Shown piece by piece: positions 45,010 to 53,729 of a DNA stretch of 64,000 nt. The notes below the pieces were generated by a model. That model worked only from the letters and a program-made list of their open reading frames with translations. It was not told where the DNA came from and did no database searches. The position numbers and the translations under genes are program-made. Position 1 is the first letter of the stretch; each line of letters opens with the position of its first letter. Origin of the DNA: Nocardia crassostreae (GTDB lineage: Bacteria > Actinomycetota > Actinomycetes > Mycobacteriales > Mycobacteriaceae); assembly GCF_001613405.1 (NCBI RefSeq), contig NZ_BDCH01000012.1, positions 682,001-746,000 of the forward strand. Direction: 5' to 3'.

Positions 45010-45023
45010 GTGACTTAAGTCAC
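45010..45023. promoter_or_regulatory. 14-base perfect palindrome, CRP-like or DosR-like
   Basis: GTGACTTAAGTCAC fits GTGA-N6-TCAC (CRP/FNR-type) and also differs from the DosR core GGGACTTAAGTCCC by one symmetric change. It lies between the end of the creD-like gene and the small secreted protein gene, likely upstream of the latter's promoter. Confidence 0.45.
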
Positions 45024-45046
45024 AGGGCGGGGGCTCCTCGTTGCAG

Positions 45047-46470
45047 TCATCGGCCTCCGCATTCCGGCTCGGGATCGGGCAGGTGGGACGCGCCGACGAG
45101 GAGGACCCGGTCGATCAGGTCGGGGGCTATGCCCAGGTAGCCCTCGGGGCGGAGCAGGTCGTCGATGTCGGCGGCGGTGAAGTGGTCGCGGACCAGGGCG
45201 TTCTCGGAGAGGACGGCAGCCAGGGGGGAATCGGTTTCCTCGGCTTCGAAGGCGGCGGATTGGAGGACCTTCTTGGCCGTGGTGCGGCCCAGGAGGGGAG
45301 TGAGCCGGATGGTGAGGCGCTCCGAGGCGAGTTGCCCGTGACTGGCGGCGAGGACCGCGGCCATGCGGTCGGCGTCGGCGTGCAGCCCGGCGGACAGTTC
45401 GGCGGCGGTGTGGGCGCTGCCGCCCACCGGCAGGAGGCAGTCGCGCAGCGGCTGCCATTCGGAATGCCAGGCGCCGGGTGAGCGCTCGTCCTCGGCCAGC
45501 ATGGCGGTGAACAGCACCGATGACAGGGCGGGTACCTGGAGGTCCGCGGTGCGGATCATGTTGGCCAGCACCGGATTTCGCTTCTGCGGCATGGCGTAGG
45601 ATTCGCCCCGGCCCGCCGCGGCCGGTTCGCAGACCTCCATGACCTCGGTGCGGGATTGCGAGATCACGTCCACCGCGAACTTGCCGAGCGCTCCCGAGGT
45701 GGTGGCCAGGGCGGCGGCCAGACCGGCGAGCGGGGTGCGCACGCTGTGCCAGGGCGCGGCACTGGGCGTGAGGGACAGTTCCGCGGCGAACTCGTCGGTG
45801 AGCCGGGCGTAGATCTCCGAGGGCGGCGCATCGGCGAGTGCACCGCCGCTGCGGCGCGCGCATTCGACATAGGACGCGAATGTGCCCGCGGCGCCGCCGA
45901 GTTGGACGGGCAGGCCGTGTGTGCGCACCCGGCGCAATCGGTCGGCGGCGTCGAGCAGGCCCTGGAGCCAGCTGGCCACGCGCGCGCCGAAGGTGGTCGG
46001 CACCGCGTGCATGCCCAGGGTGCGGGCGGCCATGAGGGTGTCCCGGTGCCGGTCGCCCAGCTGTGCCAGCGAGTCCACGGTCGCTTCCAGATCCGTGATG
46101 ATCGCCGACAGGGCGCGACCGGCGATGAGCATGCTCGCCGTATCGAAGATGTCCTGGCTGGTCGATCCCCAGTGCACGTAATCCGCGCTGGCGGGATCGA
46201 CCTCGGCCACCACCGCCTGCAACTGCTGGACGAAGGCCACGACGGGGTTCGCCGCGCCGCGCGCCGCCACCGCGATGGCCTCGGCGTCGAGGCGCCGAGT
46301 GCCCAGCGCGCCGCCACCGCCTCCCAGGAGATGATGCCCAGCCGCGCCTGTGCCCGGGCCAGTGCGAGTTCCACCTCGACCATGGCCTCGAGCCAGGCGT
46401 CATCGGAGACCAGGGCCGTCATCGGCACCCCGGCGCGGACCGGGGCGAGCAATCCCCTATCCATAGACAT
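45047..46470 (-). pseudogene. creD-like: Nitrosuccinate lyase-like enzyme, CreD type (frameshifted)
   Basis: About 475 residues when repaired. Fumarase/adenylosuccinate-lyase superfamily: VHWGSTSQDIFDTA, ARTLGMHAVPTTFG and the signature GESYAMPQKRNPVLA. In the ANS pathway CreD cleaves nitrosuccinate to fumarate and nitrous acid. The call rests on the adjacent CreE-type monooxygenase; a carboxymuconate cycloisomerase-type function is the alternative. The N-terminus (MDRGLLAPVRAG) and the body are in different frames, with one base missing near 46305-46316 in a GCGCGCCGCC stretch. Its start overlaps the end of the creE-like gene. Confidence 0.72.
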
Positions 46471-48412
46471 CCGCATGGTCCTTTCGCTGAAGTTCGTCCG
46501 CGTTCCGATGCGCGGCGAGGATGGAGCGGGCAATGCTGTCGCTGTCGGACAGCGTCACCGAGTTCACGCCCGGACGCGGTCCGGCGGCGGTGACCCAGTG
46601 CACGGCCTCGGTGGGCACGCCGACCGCGAAGCGGCGCGGGTGCGGGCGTCCGGTCCCGTCGAGCACGGCGTGCGAATCTCGCGCCACCTCGAGACCGCCG
46701 GTGCGGTAGTGACTGCCGTCCGGGTTCGTCAAGGATAACTCGCGGATCTCCTTGTCCTGCAACAGATTGCGCATCAGCGTGTCGCCGGTGTCGACGAGAT
46801 CCGGCTCGGGCAGGCGGGCGTCGATGAGGACGCCCGCGGTGACCGTCGAACCGTCGACCATGGGTGAATCGGCCACGAAACACCCGGCCGCGGTATCGAG
46901 CCGGACGCGCATGCCCGGCCCGACGATCCGCACCACGCCCGCCCTGATCAGCGCCGACAGCTCGGCTATCCGCGTGGCGGGCGGGCCGATGGACAGGAAG
47001 GCGTTCAACGGCGTGTACCAGCCGTCGAGGTCGTCCCGGTAGGACCGGCCGGTTATGCCGCCGTGGTCGACGATCAACCGGACCTCGTTGAGCAGATCCC
47101 GCAGCACGTCCAGGGCGGTCTTGACCTGACCGTGCACATTGCCGAGCCGCGCATTGCGCACATCGGCGTCGAGATAGCCGAGCAGCCATTCGTGGAACTT
47201 GCCGACACCGCCGAAACGCCGTCCCCCGGTGGGGTCGCCGAGTACGGCCCAGTCCCAGCGCTGCCCCGGCTCGATCCCGAACTCGGTCAGCACCCCGGCG
47301 GCCGCGCCCTCGGTCGGGGCGGCCAGATAGCGGGCCCGGAAGCCGCGCAGTTCCCGCGGGCTGGTCCGGTCGGCGATCAGTACGGCGTAGTAGACCGCCT
47401 CGACCTCCCGGGCCACCAGCGGCCAGACGTCGCGCCGGAACGAGAGATCGCCGAAATGCTGGTCACGCCAGCGCAGTTCGGCGATCCGCGCGGGATCGAG
47501 CAGGGTGGGAACGTGCCTTTCCTCGACGGCCTTCTGATTCTCGCCGCGCGCGTGGTGGGGCACCCCGCGCCGACTACCGGCCACGATCAGCGGTTCGCGC
47601 CCGGAGGGGAGGTATTTCAGCATCCCCTCCGTATCGGTCTCCTGGAAAACCCCGCCCTGGCCGACCGTGAGCAGTGCGGCGTAGTCGAAGAAGGTGAGGC
47701 CGAGCCCGCGCACAATGGCCGTGGACCCCTCGGGCACCCGATCGACATCGACATCAGCGGCATTGACCGGCGCGATATGGATCAGCCGCGACCCGGGCCG
47801 CCCCGCCCCGTCGGGCTCGCCGACCGGCTGCCGCGGCGACACATGGCCCTGGGCGAGCACCACGGCGTGCAGCCCGCCGATGCGCTCACCCGTGCTCAGC
47901 GTGAGCTCCTGCAAACCCGCCGGATCGTCGCGGAGATCGGTTGCCGTGGCGGTGATCTCGTGGGTGCGCAGCCATGGGGCGTACCGGTCGCGCAGGTGCT
48001 CGTAGGCCCAGCGCAGGTAGTGGCCGTAGAAGGCGCGCGTCGGATACGTATTGGGCGCAGTCCGGCACGCCTCCGCGTACATGTCCTCGGGCAGATCGGC
48101 GAAATTGCCTATCTTCGCAAGGAAACTCGCCCATTCGTACAGGCTGGGGCCCGGCACCACGGGCCCTTCCATGGCCACGCTGTCGTCGGTGAATATGGTG
48201 ACCTGTGCGGCAACGGTATTCATGAGCAGATGCCGGGATTGGCCGGTGCGCCAGACCGATCCGGTGCCGACCCGGGTCGAGTCGACGAGATAGATCTCCG
48301 CCTCGGCGCAGTCGCCGTCCCCCAGCAGATTCGCGCAGACGCGTTCGAAGAAGCTCAGCCCGCGCGGCCCCACGCCGACCACCGCGATGCGCAACGGCTC
48401 GTACCTAGACAC
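46457..48412 (-). CDS. creE-like: L-aspartate N-monooxygenase-like flavoprotein, CreE type
   Basis: 651 residues from GTG 48412, which overlaps the MFS stop (GTGTCTAG). The N-terminal FAD motif is RIAVVGVGPRGLSFFERV, a NAD_binding_9-type flavoprotein, followed by HLLMNTVAAQVTIFTDDS and a second half with GRSYRDDLDGWYTPLNAF. CreE and FzmM are flavoproteins of this size and type that oxidise L-aspartate to nitrosuccinate. Pairing with a fumarase-family lyase is the ANS operon arrangement. This is family-based inference; activity is not shown by the sequence. Confidence 0.72.
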   Translation of the reverse strand: MSRYEPLRIAVVGVGPRGLSFFERVCANLLGDGDCAEAEIYLVDSTRVGTGSVWRTGQSRHLLMNTVAAQVTIFTDDSVAMEGPVVPGPSLYEWASFLAKIGNFADLPEDMYAEACRTAPNTYPTRAFYGHYLRWAYEHLRDRYAPWLRTHEITATATDLRDDPAGLQELTLSTGERIGGLHAVVLAQGHVSPRQPVGEPDGAGRPGSRLIHIAPVNAADVDVDRVPEGSTAIVRGLGLTFFDYAALLTVGQGGVFQETDTEGMLKYLPSGREPLIVAGSRRGVPHHARGENQKAVEERHVPTLLDPARIAELRWRDQHFGDLSFRRDVWPLVAREVEAVYYAVLIADRTSPRELRGFRARYLAAPTEGAAAGVLTEFGIEPGQRWDWAVLGDPTGGRRFGGVGKFHEWLLGYLDADVRNARLGNVHGQVKTALDVLRDLLNEVRLIVDHGGITGRSYRDDLDGWYTPLNAFLSIGPPATRIAELSALIRAGVVRIVGPGMRVRLDTAAGCFVADSPMVDGSTVTAGVLIDARLPEPDLVDTGDTLMRNLLQDKEIRELSLTNPDGSHYRTGGLEVARDSHAVLDGTGRPHPRRFAVGVPTEAVHWVTAAGPRPGVNSVTLSDSDSIARSILAAHRNADELQRKDHADVYG

Positions 48413-49880
48413 GGGCGGCAACCGTTTCGACTCGGACTTCCGCGACGGGTTCGGCGGCCTCGCCGCGCGAGTTGACCGTGCGCAGTGCGGTCAGCGCCCC
48501 GAGGGCCGCGATGATTCCCGCGACCAGCAGCGCGCGCTGGAATCCGGACGTCATGGCATCCAGCGGCGGATGACCCTGTGCCAGCTGATCATTGGTGCGC
48601 GAGACGGACAGCGCCGTCAGCACGGCCACGCCCAGCGCCACGCCGATCTGCTGGGCGGTACTGAGCAGCGCCGCCGCCAGCCCGGCTTTGTCCGCCGGGA
48701 CACCGGCATTGGCGGCGGTGGTATTGGCCACGAACACCGCCGCCGACCCGGCCGCCGTAATGATCAGCCCCGGGAGCAGATCGGCCAGGTAGGAACCATC
48801 GGTCGGGATGCGGGAGAGCAGCAGGATGCCGATGCCGGTGACGGCCGCGCCGACAATGGTCACCGGCCGGGTTCCGACGCGGGGCACGATCTTCGACGCG
48901 ACGGCGGAGACCACGATGATGGTCGCGCTGAACGGGAGATAGGCACTGCCCGCCTTGATCTCGCCGTAGCCGAGCACCGACTGGGCGTACAGGGTGACGA
49001 AGAAGAACAGCGACATCATGCCCGCGGCCACCAGCGCCTGGGTGATATCGGCGGCGGCGAGCCCGCGAATGCGGAAGATCGACAGCGGCACGAGGGGATT
49101 CGAGATGCGGTGCTCATTGAGCACGAATCCGGCCAGCAGCGCCACGGCCACACCGAGTTCGAGGATGGTGCGGCCGCTGGTCCAGCCCTGATCCGGCGCC
49201 TCCACCAGCCCGTAGACCAGCAGCATGAGTCCGCCCGTGGCCAGTACGGTGCCGAGAATGTCGAAGCCGCCGCGGATGTCGTTGCGCCGGTCGCTGGGAA
49301 TCAGCGCCGGGATGGCGGCGAGGATCAGCACGCAGACCGGCAGGTTGACATAGAAGACCCAGCGCCAGCCGAGCCCCTGGGTAATGATGCCGTCCAGCAG
49401 CAATCCGGAGGCCGCGCCCAGTCCGCCGACGGCGGCCCACACGCCCAGTGCGGTACTGCGGTCGGACCCCTGCCGGAAACTGGTGGTCAGAATGGACAGG
49501 GCCGCGGGCAGCATGAGCGCGGCCCCGATGCCCTGCGTGAAGCGGGCGGCGATGAGCAGTTCGCTATTGTCCGCCAGAACCGCTGTGGCGGAGGCGATTC
49601 CGATGATCGCGGTACCGGTCATGAGAATGCGCCGCCGCCCCAGCAGATCCGACAGCCGCCCGCCCAGCAGCATGAGGCCGCCGTAGGTCAGCAGATAGGC
49701 GGTGGTGACCCATTGCAGGGTCGAGACCGACAACCCCATCTCGTGCTGGATCGCGGGCAGCGCGAGATTGACGATCGAACTGTCGACGAAGTCGAGAAAC
49801 ACTGCCGTGCACAGCAAGACGAGCGTGAACTTGCCGCACCGGGTCGCCAGGAACGACGGGATCTCCGTGGATGTACTCAT
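48405..49880 (-). CDS. MFS exporter, DHA2 family, 14 membrane helices
   Basis: 491 residues. VFLDFVDSSIVNLALPAIQHEM in helix 1, GGRLSDLLGRRRIL (motif A) after helix 2, and AALLSTAQQIGVALGVAVL near helix 13. The member lies between the KAS III gene and the creE-like gene, overlapping the latter by eight bases, so it is the presumed exporter or self-resistance pump for the cluster's product. Confidence 0.88.
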   Translation of the reverse strand: MSTSTEIPSFLATRCGKFTLVLLCTAVFLDFVDSSIVNLALPAIQHEMGLSVSTLQWVTTAYLLTYGGLMLLGGRLSDLLGRRRILMTGTAIIGIASATAVLADNSELLIAARFTQGIGAALMLPAALSILTTSFRQGSDRSTALGVWAAVGGLGAASGLLLDGIITQGLGWRWVFYVNLPVCVLILAAIPALIPSDRRNDIRGGFDILGTVLATGGLMLLVYGLVEAPDQGWTSGRTILELGVAVALLAGFVLNEHRISNPLVPLSIFRIRGLAAADITQALVAAGMMSLFFFVTLYAQSVLGYGEIKAGSAYLPFSATIIVVSAVASKIVPRVGTRPVTIVGAAVTGIGILLLSRIPTDGSYLADLLPGLIITAAGSAAVFVANTTAANAGVPADKAGLAAALLSTAQQIGVALGVAVLTALSVSRTNDQLAQGHPPLDAMTSGFQRALLVAGIIAALGALTALRTVNSRGEAAEPVAEVRVETVAARV

Positions 49881-49895
49881 TGCGTCGTCTCTCTT

Positions 49896-50863
49896 TCACC
49901 AATCGAGGAGCGTGAGCCCCACCGCCATGCCGCCCCCGAATCCCGCCAGCAGGACCTTGTCCCCGGGGCGGATGGTGCCCGTGCGGGCGGCGTGGTCGAG
50001 GGTTATGGGAATCGATGCGGCGCCGGTGTTCCCGTAGCGGGCGACGGTCGTGTGCACGGTGGCGTTCGGCAGTCCGAGCTCCGCCTCGAGCAGCGCCAGC
50101 ATGACGCTGTTGGCCTGATGCGGGATCAGGTGCGCGACCTCGTCGGGCGAGACGTCGGAGTCGTGCAGGAACTGTTTGACCAGCACCGGCAGCCTGCCCG
50201 AGACGAATTCGCGGACACCGCGGCCGTCCATGGCGAAGTAATGCGTGCCCAGGCCGTGGGGTAGGGTTGGCGGCTGCCGCCCGCCGGGACCCGGATGAGC
50301 GAGGACAGTTCACCGAAGGTGTGCAGGGCCGAGCGTTCGATGCCGCCGCTCTCGGCCGGGCCGACCACGACGGCTCCGGCCCCGTCGCCGAAGAGGATGG
50401 CGGTGCGGTGGTCGGCCGGATCGAGGATGCGCGAGTAGACGTCCGCGCCGACCACCAGCCCGTACCCGCCGCCCGCTCGGGCAATGGCCGCGTCCACGGT
50501 GGACAGCGCGAAGACGAAGCCGGAGCACGCCGCGTTCAGGTCGAAGGCCGAGGCGTCGTCGGCCGACAGATTGTGCTGTAGGAAGGCGGCCGTGGGCGGT
50601 TGGGGATGATCGGGCGTCGAGGTGGCCACCACGATGGCGGTCAGCTCGTGCGCGCCGATGCCCGCCGATTCCAGCGCGGCCCGCGCGGCGTGCGTGGCCA
50701 GATCGGAGGTGGCCTGATCCGGACGCGCCCAGCGGCGTTCCCGGATCTCGGTCTTGCGAATGATCCATTCGCTGTCGACACCGGCGCGTGACCCCACTTC
50801 ATCGTTGGATACCATGCGGTCCGGAAGATAGGACCCGGTGCCGATCACCGCTATGCGTGTCAT
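49896..50863 (-). pseudogene. 3-oxoacyl-ACP synthase III (KAS III/FabH-like), frameshifted
   Basis: About 322 residues when repaired. Catalytic Cys in FDLNAACSGFVFAL (near residue 112), His in LIPHQANSVML, Asn in ARYGNTGAASIP. The frame breaks at GGGG 50258-50261 (CCCC in the coding strand): with five C, RQPYP joins HGLGTHYFAMDGRGV. The SDRs and KAS II partners of fatty-acid synthesis are absent, so it may prime or transfer an acyl group in the cluster. Overlaps the upstream small ORF as ATGA. Confidence 0.8.
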
Positions 50864-51036
50864 GTGTCATCCCTCCTCTCGTGAATTCCGTCCAGGGCCC
50901 CCGAGTACTCGGCGCAGGCGCATCCGCAATAGCAGGGTTTGCGACTGTCGGCGGGACTGTGCGCCAGTGCCAGATATTCGGTCGGCGCAATGGAAATAAT
51001 TGAATGCCACAGCAATTCGCCATAGGAATGGTGCAT
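50860..51036 (-). CDS. Small Cys-rich protein of unknown function
   Basis: 58 residues from ATG 51036, 11 bases after the acyltransferase stop; its TGA overlaps the KAS III ATG (ATGA), which supports real translation. MHHSYGELLWHSIISIAPTE begins an amphipathic helix, and the core is RKPCYCGCACAEY with four Cys in a CxCxCxC array, followed by a charged tail. It has no signal peptide. It could bind metal, be a carrier or adaptor, or be a peptide precursor. I do not recognise a family. Confidence 0.5.
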   Translation of the reverse strand: MHHSYGELLWHSIISIAPTEYLALAHSPADSRKPCYCGCACAEYSGALDGIHERRDDT

Positions 51037-51047
51037 GGTGATTCCGT

Positions 51048-52286
51048 CTATTCGGTGCGAGCGACCCGGCGGCCGGAGAAGCGTGTCATCAACGGCAGAT
51101 CGACCCGGTAGTACAGCAGCGCGCCCGCGGCCGTCGAGGCGACCAGGGACAATCCGGCCCAGCCCAGCCAGCCCAGCCAGCCGAATTGATGCCCGCCGAT
51201 GAACAATCGGGTGATCAGGACCATGACCGGGAACTGAATCAGGTAGAACGCGAACGACACATTGCCCAGCCACACCATGGTCTTGGACGAATTCAGCCCG
51301 CGAATGCCCGCCAGATCACGGGTGGCGAGCGTGGCCACCACGGCAGTCATGGGCGCCAGCAGCAGTGCCGACATCTTGTAGTTGACCGGGACCACCCAGG
51401 TCGCCGCGAAGGCCAGCGCCAGCGCGATCAGGGGCAGACCCATGCGGGTATTGTGCCACCGGCCCTCGAGCACCATCCGGGCGGCCAGCACGCCGACGAA
51501 GAATTCCGGCAGCCGGGACAGCGGGAAGGTGTAGCTCAGCCAGTAGGAAGTGGCGACCGGGATATCGGCCTGCGCGAACCACGCGGGCGAGGCGTGCAAT
51601 TCGAACATGGGCGACGCGTCGCCGGGGACCAGACGCGGCGCGAAGGCGTTCTCGATGCCCTTGGGGCCGTCGACGAACAGGAAATACACGGTGTGCAGCG
51701 CGAGGATGAACAGGAACAGCACTCCCATCCAACGCAGCAGGTGCTCGGTGCGAATGCGCCGGATCAGCGGCAGGACAATCGGAAAACTCAGATAGAACAG
51801 CATTTCCGCGGCCAGCGACCAGGACGGCACATTGAGCCCGCCGACGGTCGTGGACTTGGGAAACCAGGTGTGGACCAGCAGCAGATTCGGCACTCACACC
51901 ACGAGCCGGTGCAGCGGCACGCTCGCCACGATGATGAAGGCCGCGGCGGCCACCAGATGCGACGGCTAGATCTTCAATATCCGCCGCCAATAGAACCGCG
52001 CTATCGACGCGCCGGGGCGGAACGACCAGTAGATGATGAATCCGGAGAGCACGAAGAAGAACGTGACCCCGGCCGCCCCCAGTTGCATGGGGACGAAGTA
52101 GTGGATCCGGCGGAACAGTTCGGTCTTCTGGAACGGGTAGACCGGCAGGAATACCAGGGCGTGCAGGAGAAAGACGGCGAAGGCCGCCCACCACCGGGCC
52201 CCCGTCAGGGACGGCAGGGCCGGGCGGGTATGCGCAATATCGGGCGACACCGCGGTTGCCCGCGGTGTCGTTCGGGTGTCGGTCAC
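51048..52286 (-). pseudogene. Acyltransferase family 3 (OafA-like) membrane protein with two in-frame stops
   Basis: About 413 codons in one frame. The start TGARWWAAFAVFLLHALVF and GAAGVTFFFVLSGFIIYWSF are the Acyl_transf_3 catalytic-His helix and FFVLSGF motif. Residue 107 is TAG (51966-51968) right after WRRILKI, where Tyr normally stands. A TGA follows at 51894-51896. Beyond it the frame is normal: PSWSLAAEMLFYLSFPIVLPL and eight further helices. Two point nonsense codons 24 codons apart, no shift. It would O-acylate a sugar or hydroxyl at the membrane. Confidence 0.8.
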
Positions 52287-52311
52287 GGCGCGACTCGATC
52301 TATGGCACGGG

Positions 52312-52677
52312 TCAGTAGCCGACGCGCGGATCGAAGCCCGGGTCGGCCAGGGTCGGCGGCGCCGGTTTCGGTGCGGGCGCTTGCGTTTCGGGCGCGGGCT
52401 TGGGCGCGGGCTTGGTCACCGGGGCCGGTTCCTGGGTCACCGGGGCCGGTTCCGGGGCAATGGGCGCGGCTTCGGTCACGGGCGCGGCGGGCGCGGGCTG
52501 CTCCTGCGGTGCGGGCGCGGAGGTCGCCACGGGCGCCGCGGGGGCCTCGGCCACGACCGTGGTGCTCGGGGTCACGGTGGCGGTCTCGGAGTCGCTGCCG
52601 CAGGCCGTCACGGCCGCCACGAGCGCCGCACCGCCGAGCGCCGCCATTGCGATACGAACTGGCAGAAGGGATTTCAT
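52312..52677 (-). CDS. Pro/Ala-rich lipoprotein
   Basis: 121 residues. The lipoprotein signal ends VAAVTACGSD with Cys26. The rest is almost entirely Pro, Ala, Thr, Val, Glu and Gln (QEQPAPAAPVTEAAPIAPEP), a wall-spanning extended stalk, ending in TLADPGFDPRVGY. No catalytic domain. Likely a surface anchor or remnant; flanked by the acyltransferase and the fusion gene. Confidence 0.7.
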   Translation of the reverse strand: MKSLLPVRIAMAALGGAALVAAVTACGSDSETATVTPSTTVVAEAPAAPVATSAPAPQEQPAPAAPVTEAAPIAPEPAPVTQEPAPVTKPAPKPAPETQAPAPKPAPPTLADPGFDPRVGY

Positions 52678-52724
52678 CTCAACAACACCTCGAGTCGATT
52701 CGAACGGTGGGAGCGGGCGTCCGG

Positions 52725-52844
52725 TCAGCGGACGGATTCCAGCGCGGTCACCTGGGCCGTGCCGGTATCCGCGGCCTCGCGCGGTTCGCAGATGACGACC
52801 GGAATATCGCGGTCGGTGCGGGTCTGATAGACGGCGAAACCGTG
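52725..52844 (-). other. C-terminal remnant of the deazaflavin reductase domain beyond a TAA
   Basis: Continuing in frame past the TAA at 52845-52847 gives HGFAVYQTRTDRDIPVVICE followed by PREAAD to a TGA at 52725-52727. The VYQTRT-R-IPVVxxEP ending is the standard C-terminus of Ddn-type nitroreductases, so the TAA replaces an expected Tyr codon. Confidence 0.7.
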
Positions 52845-53696
52845 TTACGCCTTAACGATTTTCGGCCACAGCACGGCCTTCTCCGCGGCGTTGGCGGTGC
52901 GCGCGGTCCACGGCGAGGTGACGCCGTCGATGGTCAGTTCGACCTCGGGCGTGGCCTTCAGATTGCGGTACCACTCCGGATCGCGGTCGTCACCCTCCTT
53001 GGAGGCTACCAGGATGACCTGTTCGGAGTCCCTGACCGGAACCCACAGCACGACGGTGCGCCGGGCGCCCGATTTGCGGCCGATGAAATGGAGTTCGATG
53101 GCCGCCATACCGAATTGCTTATTGCCCCACTTGCCGCCGCTGACCTTCAGCATGAGGTGGTGGATGTTCCGGATGAGCTTCAGCAACTGGTCGAAGACGA
53201 AGTTGCGCGGCTTGGCGAAACGTCCCTGCCGAATGCGCTGCTGCGCCTTGCGCGGTGAGGTCAGCGCGACCTCACCGATGCGCAGGACATTGCGGAACGC
53301 GGCCCCGAGCACCTTGAATCCGACAGTGCGCGTGACGAAGTCGCCCACGAACGGAATGGCGGCCGAGGCGGTGGTGGTCCACACGACGCGGGTGCCGCCC
53401 GGGACCTCGGTGAAGGTCAGCTCGGCGCCCTCGTGCCGCATGGCCGGAAAACCGCTCTCGATGACCCAGCCGAATTTCTGCCCGGCCGTGCGGGTGGTGA
53501 TGCGCTCGGTGTAACTGCCGAACAGCCAGGTCATCCGCCGGACCGCGCCGACGCCGTAGGGCGCGTCGGAGGCGGGCCGAACGAGAGTGTTGCGCAGGAG
53601 AAATAGGGACGCCGCGTAGTTTCCGGAATCGGCGAACCAGTCGTAGACCTTGTCGATCGGCGCCGCGATGACGCGTTCCACCGTGAGTGTCTGCAT
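52845..53696 (-). CDS. SRPBCC (polyketide cyclase-like) and Ddn-type deazaflavin reductase fusion, truncated
   Basis: 283 residues from ATG 53696 (AAGGA upstream). Residues 1-145 are a SRPBCC/START ligand-binding fold (VERVIAAPIDKVYDWFADSGNY, ITTRTAGQKFGWVIESG). After a linker, residues about 175-280 form a Ddn-like split-barrel (ELHFIGRKSGARRTVVLWVPV, DPEWYRNLKATPEVEL), an F420H2-dependent family. The stop at 52845 removes about 40 residues of the second domain. The fusion may bind a hydrophobic substrate and reduce it with F420H2 made by the next gene. Confidence 0.75.
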   Translation of the reverse strand: MQTLTVERVIAAPIDKVYDWFADSGNYAASLFLLRNTLVRPASDAPYGVGAVRRMTWLFGSYTERITTRTAGQKFGWVIESGFPAMRHEGAELTFTEVPGGTRVVWTTTASAAIPFVGDFVTRTVGFKVLGAAFRNVLRIGEVALTSPRKAQQRIRQGRFAKPRNFVFDQLLKLIRNIHHLMLKVSGGKWGNKQFGMAAIELHFIGRKSGARRTVVLWVPVRDSEQVILVASKEGDDRDPEWYRNLKATPEVELTIDGVTSPWTARTANAAEKAVLWPKIVKA

Positions 53697-53729
53697 TGTC
53701 AATCCTTATGGGTCAGGTCGAGCGGGAAT

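Noticed and set aside
47063..48475. Plus-strand 470-codon ORF
   Set aside because: Antisense to the creE-like flavoprotein; no motif and typical shadow composition.
51894..51896. Selenocysteine at the in-frame TGA of the acyltransferase
   Set aside because: A TAG lies 24 codons upstream, the family does not use selenocysteine, and no SECIS-like hairpin is apparent.
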